A stretch of 64,000 bases of DNA from Nymphalis io (GCF_905147045.1 NC_065888.1:5089001-5153000), one strand, 5' to 3'. Numbered from the stretch's first letter, positions 44,376-57,300 are shown. Program-made: numbers and translations. Notes: generated from the sequence alone by a model not told the origin.

Positions 44376-47193
44376 TGTATATATGTATATATATACCCTT
44401 ACTATAACTAACGGTTTACGCGACACACGTCATCGTATATATTTTTCCTCGTATTGTCGTCATATTTCATCCAATTTACACAAAACCTTCCTCGTTGATC
44501 GTTGATTGATTGAATCCATTCATTGAAAACCGTATGAAAATCCGCTTGGCAGTTTTTGAGTTTATCGCATACAAACAGACAGACGGGAGAGTTTGTTTTA
44601 TAATATGTAGTAACGTATCACCATATATTTCATTATCCGAATTCGAATAATAATAATAATATTTATAGCGAACTGTTGATACGGAATGTGAATGCATTGA
44701 CTTTAAATAATTACATATTCATTGCCTGATTTCGAAATATAATGGAACTGAAAACGCATTAATTATTTATATAAAATTATACTTCACCTTTGTTGATTTT
44801 TCTAAAGGAATAATTAACTTTATGATAATTAAACTCAACTTTCCAATGACATTAATATAATTCTTTAAGTTATTGTACTTAGTTATTTATCGATGTATTT
44901 TATTTTCGTCGAAACGAGTGATTAGTATTCGAAAGAGTTAGTCGAATAACTAATAATACAGCTCAATAGTCAAACAATGATTGAAAATCTTGAGGATATT
45001 GTCGTTTCAGTTTTTTGGGATGAAAATATCGGATGTTTGTTTTTTACTATTTATTTGCTTTATTTAACAAACAAACAGTTGGGAAAATGGGCCACCTGAT
45101 AGGAAGTTCCTACCGTCAAATCGCTGTCAACCTTAAGAACTAAGAAGATAAATCAATGGTGCCTGTAAACACTGAGCCCTGCGTAGTACTCACTTGCCGG
45201 TGACGGAGGGCACGGGTGCGTGCGCGAGGTGCGCGCGCAGGAAGGCGAGGCGCTGGCGCAGCGGCGCGCTGGCGAGCGTGGCGCGCGCACCGCCGTTGTT
45301 GTAACACGCGAACGCGTCGCGAGCCATCGAGCAGCTCTCGTACAGGCTGCCGAGGTTCGTCCATGCGGCCGAGTGGCCCTTGTCGAGCTGCACCGCGCAG
45401 ATGTACGCTTGCAGCGCGTCCATCGGCTGGTTCTGCTGCTGATATAGTACACTGGAAGTGCGGTCTACGTTATCGTACTTGTTGCCTTCTAAATATGTGT
45501 TTAATTTAGGTTGAGTATATAAAATAAGTTTAGAAGAAACGTAAATTTCTAAAACAAACTTAGCACTTCCAATTAAAACGAAAATTCTTCTTTTTTGTTA
45601 AAATACTTTTTTTTAAGTTATTTAAATAAATAGATTCCTCTGACTAGAACTGACCCAATCGAACACCACGTGTCCGCGTTGCCTTCGGACTTTTCAACCG
45701 AGTTCCTATAGGCGATGAAGGCGTCGTGCACCTTTCCCTGTGCGGCGAAACATCTACCGAGCAGATACAATCCCGCTCCCGACTCGGGCTCCGCAACAAC
45801 CGCGCGTTGCAGGCACCAGATAGCGGCACGAGCGCGCGCCGCCGGCTCCCCCAGTGAGGCACATCGATGATACATCCAACCTATTAGGTTAATATTAAAA
45901 CATATTGTATGAAACATACTGTTTCACATAAAACACGTCGTACTTTTTGTTTCAATAATGCAACTGTAATTTAATCTATAGGGATTTCCATTTGTTTAAT
46001 AAAGTGTTAGATTTATCCGACCTATAGTCCTATATATTTGACGACTTTTCCTTGTGTATCAAAAGGAAAATTGACAACGAGTACAATAATCGCGCAAATG
46101 GACTACGCACCGCCTACTTCGCGACCTAAATTGTTTGGTTCCAAGCAGTTATATACCTACAGGCTTACTGGAACTCAAACATCTTCGACCCATATGTAGT
46201 TTAGGCTTAGTACCAGTATTTATAGACAAAGGTGACCGCTTACCACCAGGATGACCACCAGGTGGTCTCTGTTTAAAATGTCAATACACAAAAAGGTGGG
46301 TAACGTTTCGTTTCACCACGTTCAAATAACACGCAGTTTCAGTGTTTGTTATAAAATACTCCTAAAAAAAAACGGTCCGGTTCTAAAACTATTATTATTT
46401 TTATACTCTTATAAAACAAAATAAATAAAGTAAATAATATACTCAAATGACCAATTAACAAAATTTACTATCGTATAATTAAAACCATTACAGTTCAATT
46501 AATATTTAATTTATTCGTTGCTTAGCTTAATTGAACTTTCGTTTCCGATCAATTTCATTGCGATATTGCTCGCGAGATCTGAGAACTAGTTCGGAACCCA
46601 CTCATTTTCCATGTGCTATACTTCCATGTTATACATTATTATAACGCGTAACCTGTTTATTCACACGGACCTTTGTGTAGAATTATTCACAAGAGTCCAG
46701 ACCAGGTAAACATCCCTATAGAATAACAACGGAAGCGAAAATGAGGGTAATGGTGAGACCACTATCAGGACGGGTTTCGCATGTATTCGAAAACATAACT
46801 GCTATCCAACTATATTTCCTGTTAACAGTAAATAGACGGGCCTCGGACGTATACGTATTATTTATTAATAATAAAATATTCTTACCCAACTGACGACACA
46901 CATCCGCTTTCAACGTGGACGACAGCTGCGGTTCTTTGAGGAGCCTCTCGTATGCGTCCCTTGCTGCTTTCCGTAGTCCTCGGGCCTCGAGGAGGTGGGC
47001 GGCATGGAAGCTGAGCTCGAGGCGAGTGAACGTGGCATCCTGGTGAGGAGCCAGCCTCGCTCGCCTGAAGTGTACCGCCGCAGCACCCCAATGTCGTCTC
47101 GCTTTGAACATGAGAGCGAGGCGAAGGTGCGCGTCCGCCGCTCGCGAGAAACCCGGCGACACGTACAGCGCCATCTGCAGCGCCTTCGTCGCC
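35229..47193 (-). CDS. Utx: Lysine demethylase UTX/KDM6A, C-terminus complete, N-terminal exons missing
   Basis: Eight minus-strand exons join in phase: 46886-47193, 45655-45880, 45194-45451, 43488-43734, 43128-43187, 42899-43013, 36841-36985, 35229-36765, giving about 964 residues plus the stop. The first three encode TPR repeats (HLRLALMFKARRHWGAA, GRCFAAQGKVHDAFIAY, ALQAYICAVQLDKGHSAAW). A Pro-rich linker follows (LPSIEEAW), then KQIMDSC. The last exon holds the JmjC domain and zinc-binding tail. Fe(II) ligands are intact: His 36027-36029 and Glu 36021-36023 in GHQENNN, and His 35787-35789 in GCVHWVQ. The enzyme removes H3K27me2/3 in the nucleus within MLL3/4 (Trr) complexes. The first exon found opens in mid-TPR, so earlier exons remain unplaced. 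A Dong LINE sits in the 5.9-kb intron. Confidence 0.95.
36841..36985 (-). CDS. Utx: Utx linker exon (KQIMDSC)
   Basis: Acceptor 'tctcagcag', donor GTGAGT. Encodes SPLSVNSNDAV, VKLEPLKTDPLKP and SFHIGMSAKQIMDSC, the conserved segment preceding the demethylase region. Confidence 0.93.
38160..38954 (-). pseudogene. Dong LINE C-terminal CCHC and restriction-like endonuclease
   Basis: A 264-residue frame carries a zinc motif, CRLC then HLLAGC, followed by the endonuclease core NRPDLIYIDKINNKTYLIDV, with PD and the downstream acidic residue of restriction-like nucleases, then ELSRLW and IVGATGVVTKNLKRY. This arrangement defines the R2/R4 group as opposed to APE-type LINEs. The domain itself looks intact although the element as a whole is broken upstream. 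Confidence 0.85.
39252..40293 (-). pseudogene. Dong LINE reverse transcriptase, frameshifted
   Basis: Two overlapping frames (40293-40012 and 40052-39252) carry reverse transcriptase blocks. The first has MALEQRGCRRGARGCKDHL and IDYSKAFDSISHEWL. The second has FQGDSLSPLLFCLALNPIS and INHLIYMDNIKVYANN. The catalytic YxDD box reads YMDN, so its second aspartate is lost. A frameshift separates the two frames near 40040. Confidence 0.85.
40529..40966 (-). pseudogene. Dong LINE linker region before the reverse transcriptase
   Basis: A charged, helical 145-residue frame (LKQKIKALAGRIKRYEDINN, NEHKLYKSLDSKK, EEFWNNILSQPVAYNHDAKW), as found just before the reverse transcriptase in Dong/R4-like polyproteins. 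Frame breaks separate it from both neighbours. Confidence 0.7.
41280..42395 (-). pseudogene. Dong LINE N-terminal region, two Myb-like modules
   Basis: The frame begins ATG at 42393-42395 (MANRALVTQKGDMEGH). Two related modules of about 60 residues start KKWSLVELEELMFRYF and RKWTQQEQEELMYCYF, each followed by LExFFKxRNPDNPK-like and NxLxNQARRI motifs. These are Myb-type helices probably used in target recognition. A TGA at 41454-41456 interrupts the frame, which then stays open for about 50 more codons. Confidence 0.8.
42482..42560. repeat. ATT/TAA-rich simple repeat at the Dong 5' border
   Basis: An imperfect run of tat, att and ata units directly upstream of the LINE 5' end; possibly the original insertion target. 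Confidence 0.7.
42899..43013 (-). CDS. Utx: Utx linker exon
   Basis: Acceptor 'gcatacag', donor GTAAGT. Encodes VTKNEGNCASGDSAESLAED, then LLKKFSDSQPDIKKEPIS, which includes a possible sumoylation-type IKKEP. Confidence 0.88.
43128..43187 (-). CDS. Utx: Utx short exon
   Basis: A 60-nt, phase-0 exon encoding ALMQQLLSQYRLSQAARARA. The acceptor 'tggttccag' is good; the donor GTTTGT is weak but keeps phase between neighbours. Confidence 0.7.
43356..43374. repeat. GT dinucleotide microsatellite
   Basis: Run of nine alternating TG units in a Utx intron. Confidence 0.9.
43488..43734 (-). CDS. Utx: Utx exon (Pro/Gly-rich linker)
   Basis: Acceptor 'ccctacag', donor GTACAT. Encodes RRSLPSIEEAWNLPISAEM, a Pro/Gly/Ala-rich GC-dense run, then LTHHQLQTLQYLQRNSHNLS. 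LPSIEEAW is a UTX landmark. Confidence 0.93.
44318..44395. repeat. AT dinucleotide microsatellite
   Basis: About 20 AT units after 'tatgtatgtat', then 'atgtatat' variants, in a Utx intron. Confidence 0.92.
45075..45180 (-). repeat. Fragment of the 'accatcaggtggccca' family repeat
   Basis: Read on the minus strand it has 'tacaggcaccattgatttat', 'cttagttcttaaggttgaca' and 'atcaggtggcccat', in the same order as 23900-24045 with divergence. It lies in a Utx intron, 14 bases from the exon border. Confidence 0.65.
45194..45451 (-). CDS. Utx: Utx exon (TPR)
   Basis: Acceptor 'cacttccag', donor GTGAGT. Encodes VLYQQQNQPMDALQAYICAV and WTNLGSLYESC, among the most conserved UTX TPR sequence, ending in SVTGK. 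Confidence 0.95.
45655..45880 (-). CDS. Utx: Utx exon (TPR)
   Basis: Acceptor 'cctaatag', donor GTCAGT. Encodes GWMYHRCASL, LYLLGRCFAAQGKVHDAFIA and ADTWCSIG. Phase matches both neighbours. Confidence 0.94.
46886..47193 (-). CDS. Utx: Utx exon (TPR), first one found
   Basis: Acceptor 'ccacaatag', donor GTAAGA. Encodes ATKALQMALYVSPGF through LKADVCRQLG. Begins with the last base of a split codon, so a coding exon must precede it. Confidence 0.93.
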
Positions 47194-47939
47194 CTATTGT
47201 GGAAAATCATCACCACCCAAAGTCAACTTTGATACGTCCTCGTATCTTTACTAAATAAATATTTATGTAAGTAAAATTTTAAACAACCATTCCAAAAGAA
47301 GATATATATCTACAACTGAATAGGTGCTAAAAATAAAAAGCATGAAGGTATCTTCAAAATAAAAATACAATTACTCGTAACCGTTTACGACACTCAAAAT
47401 ATATACTTCAAAAGAAAAATAAATTTTAAAATATTTCTAAAGAACGGAAACAAATCGTCTGAAGCAAAAGCCGCTAACAATTGCCAACAACGTGCCATTC
47501 TTTCAGATTTATTGTTTCCAAATATTGTGATGAGGGCAATGTCATTTAAATTAAATTTGACCGTTCCCGAAGGTCGGCAGACACATTACGAGTAAAGTAA
47601 AAACTACTAAAGTGCAAAGACCGTCATAAATACGAGGCTTTGTATAAATATAGCAGCGGGCTCAGAGATCGCCTCGAATATTTTTTTACAAATTCATTAT
47701 TAAAAAATGTCTTTAGCTCACGCATTGAAATGTTTTTTGTTATTCCACCTAGCCGTACCAAATTCTAAACCGGTCGGATTTGTAAAGCTTCAAGACAGAT
47801 TGCATTACATTTTTCGATTCACTAAATATTATGAATTCGGGCCTTAAGACCCGTGGTTTTAATTTCACGTAGCAAAAGCTGTAACATTATATACAATTAT
47901 TATTAGAGATTCTATAGAATATAACTGTTAAGGAATAAT

Positions 47940-48290
47940 TTGGTCTCTGTTTTTGTTGGTCATATTCGAAGCATCGTGAAAGATTATGGAATGCCGGCAT
48001 CAGTTTGTGAAGCGTAACGCAAGTGGCAGAAGTAAGAATTGACGCGTCCGTAACATCCGTAAGGTTATTGAAGAGCGCATCACCAGAGCGTAACGTCACC
48101 GATGCGCCCGCGGGGTCGATGACCGTCTGAGGTTCGTTCGTGCAATCGATCGGACGATGCAACGCAACGTCTAGACAGTGATCGCAACCCGAATCGGACG
48201 CGTATATAACGCCTTTATTTAGATGACCTCCGCTGACATTTACAAGCCGAAACAAAGGAGCGAGACAGGTGGCGTCCGGTGTTCACCCCG
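47940..48290 (-). other. Unassigned open frame with coding-like composition
   Basis: A minus-strand frame of about 120 codons, without an ATG at its start, includes GVIYASDSGCDHCLDVALHR and FNNLTDVTDASILTS. It has balanced composition and is GC-richer than the flanks. No domain is recognised, and no paired splice sites tie it to Utx. It could be an exon, a transposon scrap or chance. Confidence 0.25.
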
Positions 48291-51200
48291 ATGCCGAACA
48301 CTAAAATTAAATGTCGATTACACACACACACACACACGCGAAGTTGCGGCGAACCGAAGGAGAAAGCTTTCACCTACTGCGTCGCCCGCAGCGATGGTCA
48401 ACATACAATGTATCTTCCTCTCAATAGACTCAGCATTCGCATTCATTGTTCTACTGAGTGCGGCATTATGATTGTTCACTGTCACGCAACAATAAAAAGT
48501 ATACTTTCCTACATACTACGAGCAATTTTCCGTTATGAATAAGAGAGTAGGAGTGCGTAAAATCGTAACAAAAATAATAATAAAACATCTTTAGAAATGT
48601 TACTTGAATTTACACAATTTACGTAACTTATTGTTTACGATCTCGAATTAAAATAAAGCAATCAAGTTTTAAGATTTTTGTTTTGTGTTGAAGAACAATA
48701 AATTTTTACAGATTAACTCAAATTTTCTGAAATTTTCCGCTGTTAGAAAATTCGCAAGTAAACAACGGAGCCTTTAAAGAAAACGTAGGTACTTATCAAA
48801 ATATATTGTGACATAATTTGGAAATTTGTTTATTATAAATACAGAAATCAATCGAAGTTTTAAATATTTCGTAATATCAATATCTAAATGGTTGAAATGC
48901 AAAACTATCAACCAGTTTAGAATAACACTAAGCCAAGCATTTTAGTTTTAAGGTTATATATTAACAATATTTTATAATTGACGTAGATTTAACTTAGGAA
49001 TATACGCCCGAGCACTGATATAGAATTTTTTTATTGATTATAACAAAGTTTTATTTGAATAGTGAACAAAAATACTACGTGGTAACTGATATCACGAAGT
49101 GTATTCGCTCCCCACCCACTAATAAATGATAACGGACACGCTGTTAACTGAATAACCTTTGCAATCAATAATAAAAATACTGTAATAGCATGTTCAAATA
49201 TGTAAATACGTAAAAGTCCGACTACACGTATGCAACTAAGCGAAGCTGCGCCAAGCCGGTAACAATCTTATAAAGTTACGGTCACATTTCTGTAATAGCT
49301 ACAAAGATTAGACATTTAGTAACGCAATCGTTATGTTGCGCTAATACGATGGTAGTTTTACAAATATAAAAAAATAAATATTATGCTATTCTTTGAAAAC
49401 TAATGATAAACATCAAATAATAAAATTTATATAAAACCAACATTATAAATAGACTTGTTGTTTCATTATTAAGAATTTAAAGTATTTCTGAATCATAGAA
49501 TGTTCTGTTAAATATTTACATAAAACAAGTGTTTTACGGCTTATTAGAATGTGAATAACGACTAACGAGGTATATTTCATCGCCTCTTACTCAATAGCTC
49601 AATGTACCGTACCGCGTACGTATTGATTATCAGGTCTAGTTTAATATTCAGGTAGTAATTGGTAAGGCAGAGTATCATATTATGTAGATATAATTTTATA
49701 TGTATTTTATAAATAGCAAAGGTGGAACTAAGTTTTTGAAAATGCCTTGCAACAATTATAAACGTTAAAAAGACATCTCCGTATTCATAAAAAATGCCAT
49801 TGACCCAATGTACTATAATATGAACCGAACCAAAAGGACAATTTACAACATCGAGGGACGATTATAATCCGGCTTACTACCTGCTCAGCACTAAGAACGA
49901 ATCATTATCAATAAGAGCAGGTATCAAAATTACGTATACAAACCAATTCATACAAGTTTAAAATTATTTTTAAAGTTGATGCTATTCAAACCATTAGTAA
50001 AATAAACCATACGGTACGACGCATGTGAATGAGCACCTGGCTGGTAATAGGTGAAATTTTACTAAGTTGAATCGAAGCGGCAGATTCTATCGATGTCAGT
50101 GTTTATTAAAGTCGAAACTAGAAAGGCGGAAAATAAATAATGAAGTGTGGAATGCGGCAATTTAATTTCTATTGTGGGCAATTGGTGTGGAGACGCGAGG
50201 GCGGGGCGGTGCGGGTCGAGAGGAAAGGCAACGCCATGAGGCAGTTCGGGCTGACCTAGTTCTGAGCACTCGCGGCAGCTCAAGGACGGATCGACCGCTA
50301 TTTATAGTTCAATCGTCGTTCGTCATAGCATCGCATAGCGCACTTACTTTACATAAATGAAGTTAGTCTGGTACTAGGTGTGCCCCATGTGCCGCGGCAC
50401 GTGATCCCACTGATCGGAAACATTACGAACACTCGAGACTTTCCCACGGCGACGCCGACTTCGCTTTACTTAACGAGGGGGAAAAAAGTGTTATTTAAGC
50501 GTTATAATAACCCATATCCCTATTAACTAGAGGCCAGAGGGACCGACGTCGGGGACCGGCCAGGTCACGAAGAAACAAGTTCAATGTTTATAGAACAGTT
50601 TCGCTGTTTTCAATTCGTAGTTGCTCTATTTTCTTGGCAAAATATTCCAAGTTCAAATCACACATTGTAATTGGTTGCCTAGTGCTCGTGACGGAATAAA
50701 ACGTGATGCAATCATACGATGCATTCGACATAAACGTACAATTCACCTGACTACATTGCATCACGGCCTTGGTTCCACGGCAACTGAATGCAACTGCATT
50801 TATACAAAGCAATACAAACGTTCGTTTCTATAATACGATACACAGCGGAATCTTAACTATTCTCTACGAAGTGAATAAAACTAATAAAATAATAGCAGGA
50901 CTTATGCATAAAGCATTATTTTGTAGTTGTTTCGGCTAACACGTATTGCACATATTGATAATGAACGGGCTCGTTTATCGTTGCCGTCATACCAGTTGAC
51001 CCACTTCTACTCGATTCGATAACTACCACTAATACACCTACTTGCTACAGTATAGTATGCAACGTCTATTTTAGATTATAAAACCGGTGATTCCAAACGC
51101 CAGTAACAGTTATTTTGCATTGCATATTCCCGTGACCTGTATGCGATGTTTATAATAAGTCATAGCATTTACTCAAGTTTATCTTTGATATTAATAATAA

Positions 51201-53498
51201 TATCACTATCTTACTCGAGCCTCTAGAGTAATGTTTGCATCTATTGCCTTTCAAAATCCACACAATTCTGTATCCGATACGTAACCATTGTTACATTTCA
51301 CAAGCAAAATTAAGAAAACAGCGTGACATCAAGTATAACTAATTCGTTAATACTAACATTAATTCATGAAAATATTTAAATGATCGCAGTTAATGTATAA
51401 GGTAAGTTAAATAAATGTCATTCTTCGATAAGCGTTGAAGCGATATCGAACTTATCGTCGTTTTTTAAATCAATAACATCCAAGCAACAAAGTATGAAAA
51501 TATTAGAAATAAGCCGTTTATCCGGTTTAGAGTCGCCGACAACTGCAGTCGCGCACGTAGAGGCCATAGTTACGGTACTTGGAACCTGTACAGCTAGCGA
51601 CAGTAGGTACGATGAGATAATATATTTATACTCTTGTCTATAAAACACTTGAAATAATATAATAATAATTTTAAAACAAATAGATACGAAAACATAACTT
51701 ATAAATAGTATAAAAGACTACTCTTTCCTTCACATTGGATAAATTTCAATGAAACTCATCGTCAGTATGTATGTTTATCGAATAATCCAGAAAAACAAAA
51801 ACAAAGTGCCATATACGAATACTTTTCGAATATACGGAAGTCGTTAATACCACTACAGAAACTATATTATCGGATAACACAGAAACAAGATAACTAGTTA
51901 CACAATACATTATTAATACGAATATTATTTACTATAGGAGCAGTACAAGTACTATACATATGGGCACATACAATGCGTAGGCAAACCGAGGCCGAGTAAT
52001 GAGGAAGTGATCCGCGCACTCATCGCAGCTGCATTATGCGCTTCTACAAATGCATACGAAACGCATCTATATATAAACCGTTCCATTTGTTGATTGGACG
52101 CACACAAACCAAGTACGAACGGGTTTGCGAGCTCTTACGAAGGTCTACTTACAACCATTGTTTAACAGTAACCAGATAATAACATGCGTCAGCTGTTTTA
52201 TTACGTACATAAAGAATATGAAATAATACATGATCTTGAACTACATTAACATGATAATTTAATTTTAAACTGGGAACATGATAAAGATTAAAAGAAATTT
52301 TTAGACACATCGTAAACTTGCTGGATGGTAAAATCTTTTAAAGAGCACGCATCGGATTATGCAAAATGAAGTTACCCTAACACGAAAAGCAGAACATTCT
52401 GAGCTATTATTACATTACAATCGACAGAGTGCCCTTGAGAAGTACCCCAACAATTCACGGCACACAAGTGTCGTAACAAGTCCAATACTTATTTACATTC
52501 AGTAAAATTAAAAACTCAGCCCCATCCCTAACATTGCGATTTAGAAGGGTTGAACCCTTTGTGAGAAAATTTGAAGCCATCAACGTCACAGATTTTTTGT
52601 CAGACAATAGCGAGGGCACTAATACATACGCGAACGAAACCCGCGCATAAAAGCGGCGCGGCCATATGTAATAGTTGGGCATTTGATAGTGCCGTGGGAC
52701 GCGGAGAGGTTATCGTTCAATAGTGACGTAACGTTATGTCGCAAGTTTCGAACACCGAGCCCTTTCCAGAGCTCCTTTTTGCGGTCACCGGCCGCTTTCT
52801 AATGCCTATTGTGGATGACGACAACGACATTAGTACGGATCGACATCCGTGAGAACACCTTCGTTTCCTTGTGATTTAATTACGTGTAGAATGTGGATAA
52901 CGTGAAACCCGTTACGTATGTTCCATGAGAACTCAATGACTCACTGTAAATCTATATTTTAATAAGAAACATTACGCATGCGGGAAAAACGAGAACACGT
53001 ACGATGACACATTAATTAGGATACACTAATTTAATCTTCATAGTTATATAGGAAGTAATCTAGAATAACAAGTACTGTAGATGTAAACGCAAGTTTTGAC
53101 AACCCTGTTGCTGAAATAATCGCATGTCGCAATCGCATATTCAATATTTTTTATTTTATTGATGTTAATTAGATTCGGTAACTCGCAACATCACGTTAGA
53201 TCGTTGTCCATTATTTATCAGTTTCTTTGAAAACTCTAAGAAAAACCCACACGTGAAATAACATTTTCTATGAAATTGTTGATCTTACATATTATACTAC
53301 TTAAAAATTACGATGAAGATTATTTGAGTTTTTTTCACAAAAACGAAAGATTTTAAATATAATGCTTCATATTATTGTGTATTAATATTACTACTTAATG
53401 TTATGATAAAAGAGATCTTAATTCTTTAAACGATATCAAACAATAATATTGTTATAGGAGCTTCATCGAAGCTAGGAGGTGCGGACACGGCCTTGTGG

Positions 53499-53535
53499 CG
53501 TCACGTCGCGCCGGTCGGTGACGCGACGTGTGACG
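53499..53535. promoter_or_regulatory. GC-rich inverted repeat with CRE-like sites
   Basis: The arm 'cgtcacgtcgcg' (53499-53510) faces 'cgcgacgtgtgacg' (53522-53535), complementary apart from a 2-nt insertion. The sequence TGACGTAC follows. The surrounding 53460-53620 is CpG-rich. Possibly a regulatory element; no transcript start could be assigned. Confidence 0.35.
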
Positions 53536-54220
53536 TACGACTTTTTTCGCGGAAATTCCACCGCGGCCATCGCTCGCGGATAGCTTGATTTCGCACTCTG
53601 TGCTGGCGATACCTTACACAAATGTCAACTGTGACATAACGATCCTTGTTCGTTATTATTTAATACAGGTTACGATTTAAAGAAACCGTAATAAAAATAA
53701 CGTAAATGTAATATCTGTTAATAGTTTTTAAGGTTACAAACATTTCAATGATTATATATTTTTAATTATAACGAATATCATACATGCCTACAAGTATAAT
53801 AAACACTGGATTTTAATTAATAATACACTTCAATTCTAATTAATACCGCGACTCTGGTAATGACTCTGGTAATGAAGTTGCTTGTTATCAACAGACAGCG
53901 CTTTCGTGTTCATAACGTGTAAACAAGAGCCGTAGTATAAAAACTGGGGCAAGCTGCTTGACACAGTTCATGATATACGTAGGAGACTGGCCCTACACAC
54001 GTAGGCGGTTGACGCAACCTAAACAAAGACGAAGGGCAAAAGATTGCTTCACGTACGATACTTTCATAACCCACAACCTAACATTCATTTACAAACATAT
54101 ATTATTTACTTTCAAATGTAAATAGCTAAATATACATATATTTATATAAACAGAATAGAACAAAGACAATTTAAGTAGATTATTCAAGTCTTAGCCGCGT
54201 TTGTTCAATATTTGTTGCAG

Positions 54221-54309
54221 GAAGCGAATGTTCAAATGCTGAGGAGGTCATTGACAGAGAGAAGACGCTTGCAGCGACTGCAGCGAGCGAGTTCCGGTGC
54301 ACTACGCAG
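54221..54309 (+). CDS. Orphan exon candidate
   Basis: An 89-nt segment lies between an acceptor 'tatttgttgcag' and a donor 'cag/gtataa'. One frame is open throughout (EANVQMLRRSLTERRRLQRL, then QRASSGALR), a basic, probably helical segment. No neighbouring exon was found on the plus strand, so it would belong to a gene with long introns crossing this region. It may also be chance. Confidence 0.3.
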
Positions 54310-57300
54310 GTATAAATAGTGATCCGTTAGTGTCGACGACCGCGGGCTGAGCGACTAATGTACACTTCTCTTTTGAATAACTAAATGATCTGACCTATTT
54401 CGAGCTACTAACATTATAACAGGAAAAAGCCAATGTAAAATCAAAAAGTCGCCCCCACTTAGGGGTATGGGGTCGTTGCGACGAGGCGCATAGCCCTAAA
54501 CGCGGGATAAAGGGCGAAGATGGTTTGGGTAGGGAGGACGCATTGCTAATAACGCGTACTCCCTTAGTCGGCAATTCGATTGAGGTACTGTGTTGCGCGC
54601 GCTGCCCCTTGCTGACACGGTCCTGTGTGTAGAAGGGCCGATGCGTACGTGACGCGGCGCACGCTGCGAAGGGGGGGAGGAGGAGTGACTGCGCCCCACC
54701 CGCGTGTCTTGCTTTAATTTAGATGCACTCTTTGGTTAAAGTGGAGGAACACGATTAAAAAGACTTGACATAACTTAATATTATATATTTATATAGAAGT
54801 ATGAAATGAAGTTAAAGCGAAACGACAACGCCTCAAATCGCTAACAAATTCCGGTTAGACCCGCTATTTTGTTACCATGCTCGAGTCGGCGAGCCATTCC
54901 CGCAATCTCACGTTTTACATAGGTAACGTTGCTTTCGTGACGTAATTCTCGATTATAATAACCATAGACAGTATGTGCAGAAAATAAGTTGTTACCTATA
55001 ATATAAATTATTGATTATTTTTATTAATTCACAATTTTATAAATACATTAGATTATCTAACGAAAATTTATATGTAAAAAACTTATCACTAAAAAAAATA
55101 CAGTAATTAGTATTTTTGAAGGTTTATAAAAGATTTTCAAATGAATAGAGTTTAAGAATTCAAGAAAGGTAAATGGCACAAGGTCAGTGCCATTGCATCT
55201 GCAAGTTAATTGCACGCCCACATAAAACGAACACGGCACGCGTCGAGGGCGGTACAAATAACCGGTCGTCATAAAACAGGCCATTTGCGAAAACACAGGA
55301 ACATCTTTTCAGAACTTTGACACGAGCCAGTTTATGCCCGATCGGGTACGGCGATAAATACGAATAAATACAATGCCAGTAATGGATATGAGACATGTTT
55401 TTTGTTTTGTAAACGCATCTATAAGTCGCATACATAAACATTACGTATTTGAAGTGTTTTAATTCAATTTAAAAAATGATCCAGAATACTTTTCTTTACA
55501 GATTAGTATTCTTTAGAAAAGATATTGTCGTCATACAATATTCAATAAAGTACAAATATTAAAATACATAAACAATGTTAGTATTTTAATGTTATAGGTC
55601 AAAATAAAATACAAATAGAATCGTTGTTATAGAGTTTCTATGTAATTACATTATTACTACGAAACTAATAATGAAGAGTGTGTGAATGGAAATATGTACA
55701 CGGTTTTATTAAGCCGTCACGAGCACGTAATCTAGAAACGTTGTTACCATGAGCGATAACTACTCGAATATATAAAATACGTACGACATTATGCCATGAT
55801 TGTAACATTTTTTCTATCGCCTAAAATATGAAATCCATTTTACAAAATCATTTTCATACATAAGACTTCGAGGGGTTTATTCGAGGGGGTTATTCGAGGA
55901 ATATTGTTAAATAGAAGCACGCACCGACAGATGCTTCGTTGCAATTTCAAGGCTTGATATTTTGCAATCTACATAGAGAATATTACACTTATAAAATGAT
56001 GTAATATGTTAAGAACAGAATAACTTTGAAAGACGCAGCTGATGCGATGACAGGTGTAGTGGCAGCCGGCAAACACCTGCCTGGCACGTGCCACCGCAAG
56101 CTGCAAGCTCTAAGCCATAATAGCCTCCACTGCTAACGCACAATTTCAACGAACTATACATTGCAGCAAGCAACTGCCACTACAAATGCTAAACCAGTTA
56201 TGTAATGTAAAAACATCCTGTACCTGACATGATACTCTTAAACAAAGAACAATTACTTAAGAATCGCTACAGGTGAATACACCTCGAATAATAATGACTT
56301 AATATATTATAAAATTCCTTGAAAAAATTGAACGTTTACGATTTCTATTTTAATCAATTCTCTATAACGTATGTCGCTATGAATTAATGAATGACAATGC
56401 TTGTTTTCCGAATTGTATGACTAATTCAAAAATCTTCTCTAAATATTCTTATTTTTACTGACAGGGCGAATCGAGTTTTCTAAAACTTGAAAAGCGAGTC
56501 ACTAGTCGAGATTATCATTTGATGGGAACCAAATGTGATACCGTTATGGTTTACGATTCGTTACAATCAACTGATCGACAGATAAACCAAGCGATACGAA
56601 AGATATTCACGTTATGTAATAGATACAATTTACATGCGTAACTCAATACGAGGTCAAGTTTGCCATTTAACAGAAAGATTTATAAAATTCGGAATAATTA
56701 AAAACTTGTTTCACGTTTATCTTAAGATTTTCTTTAAAGTAGTAAGTTTAAAGTTCTTTTACTTAAAAAAAAAAATGAACGTAAAAAAACACATGAGAGC
56801 GAAGCAGTTATAAAATATTTTACAAATACCCACTGCTTAACAATTCAATTGTCGTCAAACTAGAGATACGGTTTTCCCGGAGTTCGGATCGGAGTAATTA
56901 TACATTTCATTGTGATCGGCCAGCTCATTTAATTTCCGATCATATCCTCAGGCAAACACTACCGGTCCGGCTACCAATGACGTGCGGATAAAAATGCGCG
57001 AAACTACCGACTATGTAGATACATGACTCACTTTCCTGAACGTACGTAACAATTATGACACCGTTCATCGCTCAACTTTTACTCGAACATAGCGGTAGAT
57101 GAATTAAACGTTATTTCTAAGGTTAGAATATAAAATAAAATTGTCCTTAACATGGGAACAGTTCATTAAACATGATATATATGTATAGTTACTGCATTAG
57201 ATAAGATTTCAATAATAAAAATGTTACTTTAATAATTTATATATACGGGTAGTACTAATAACATTGAACAAAGAAACAACATACATAATATTTTAGCACC

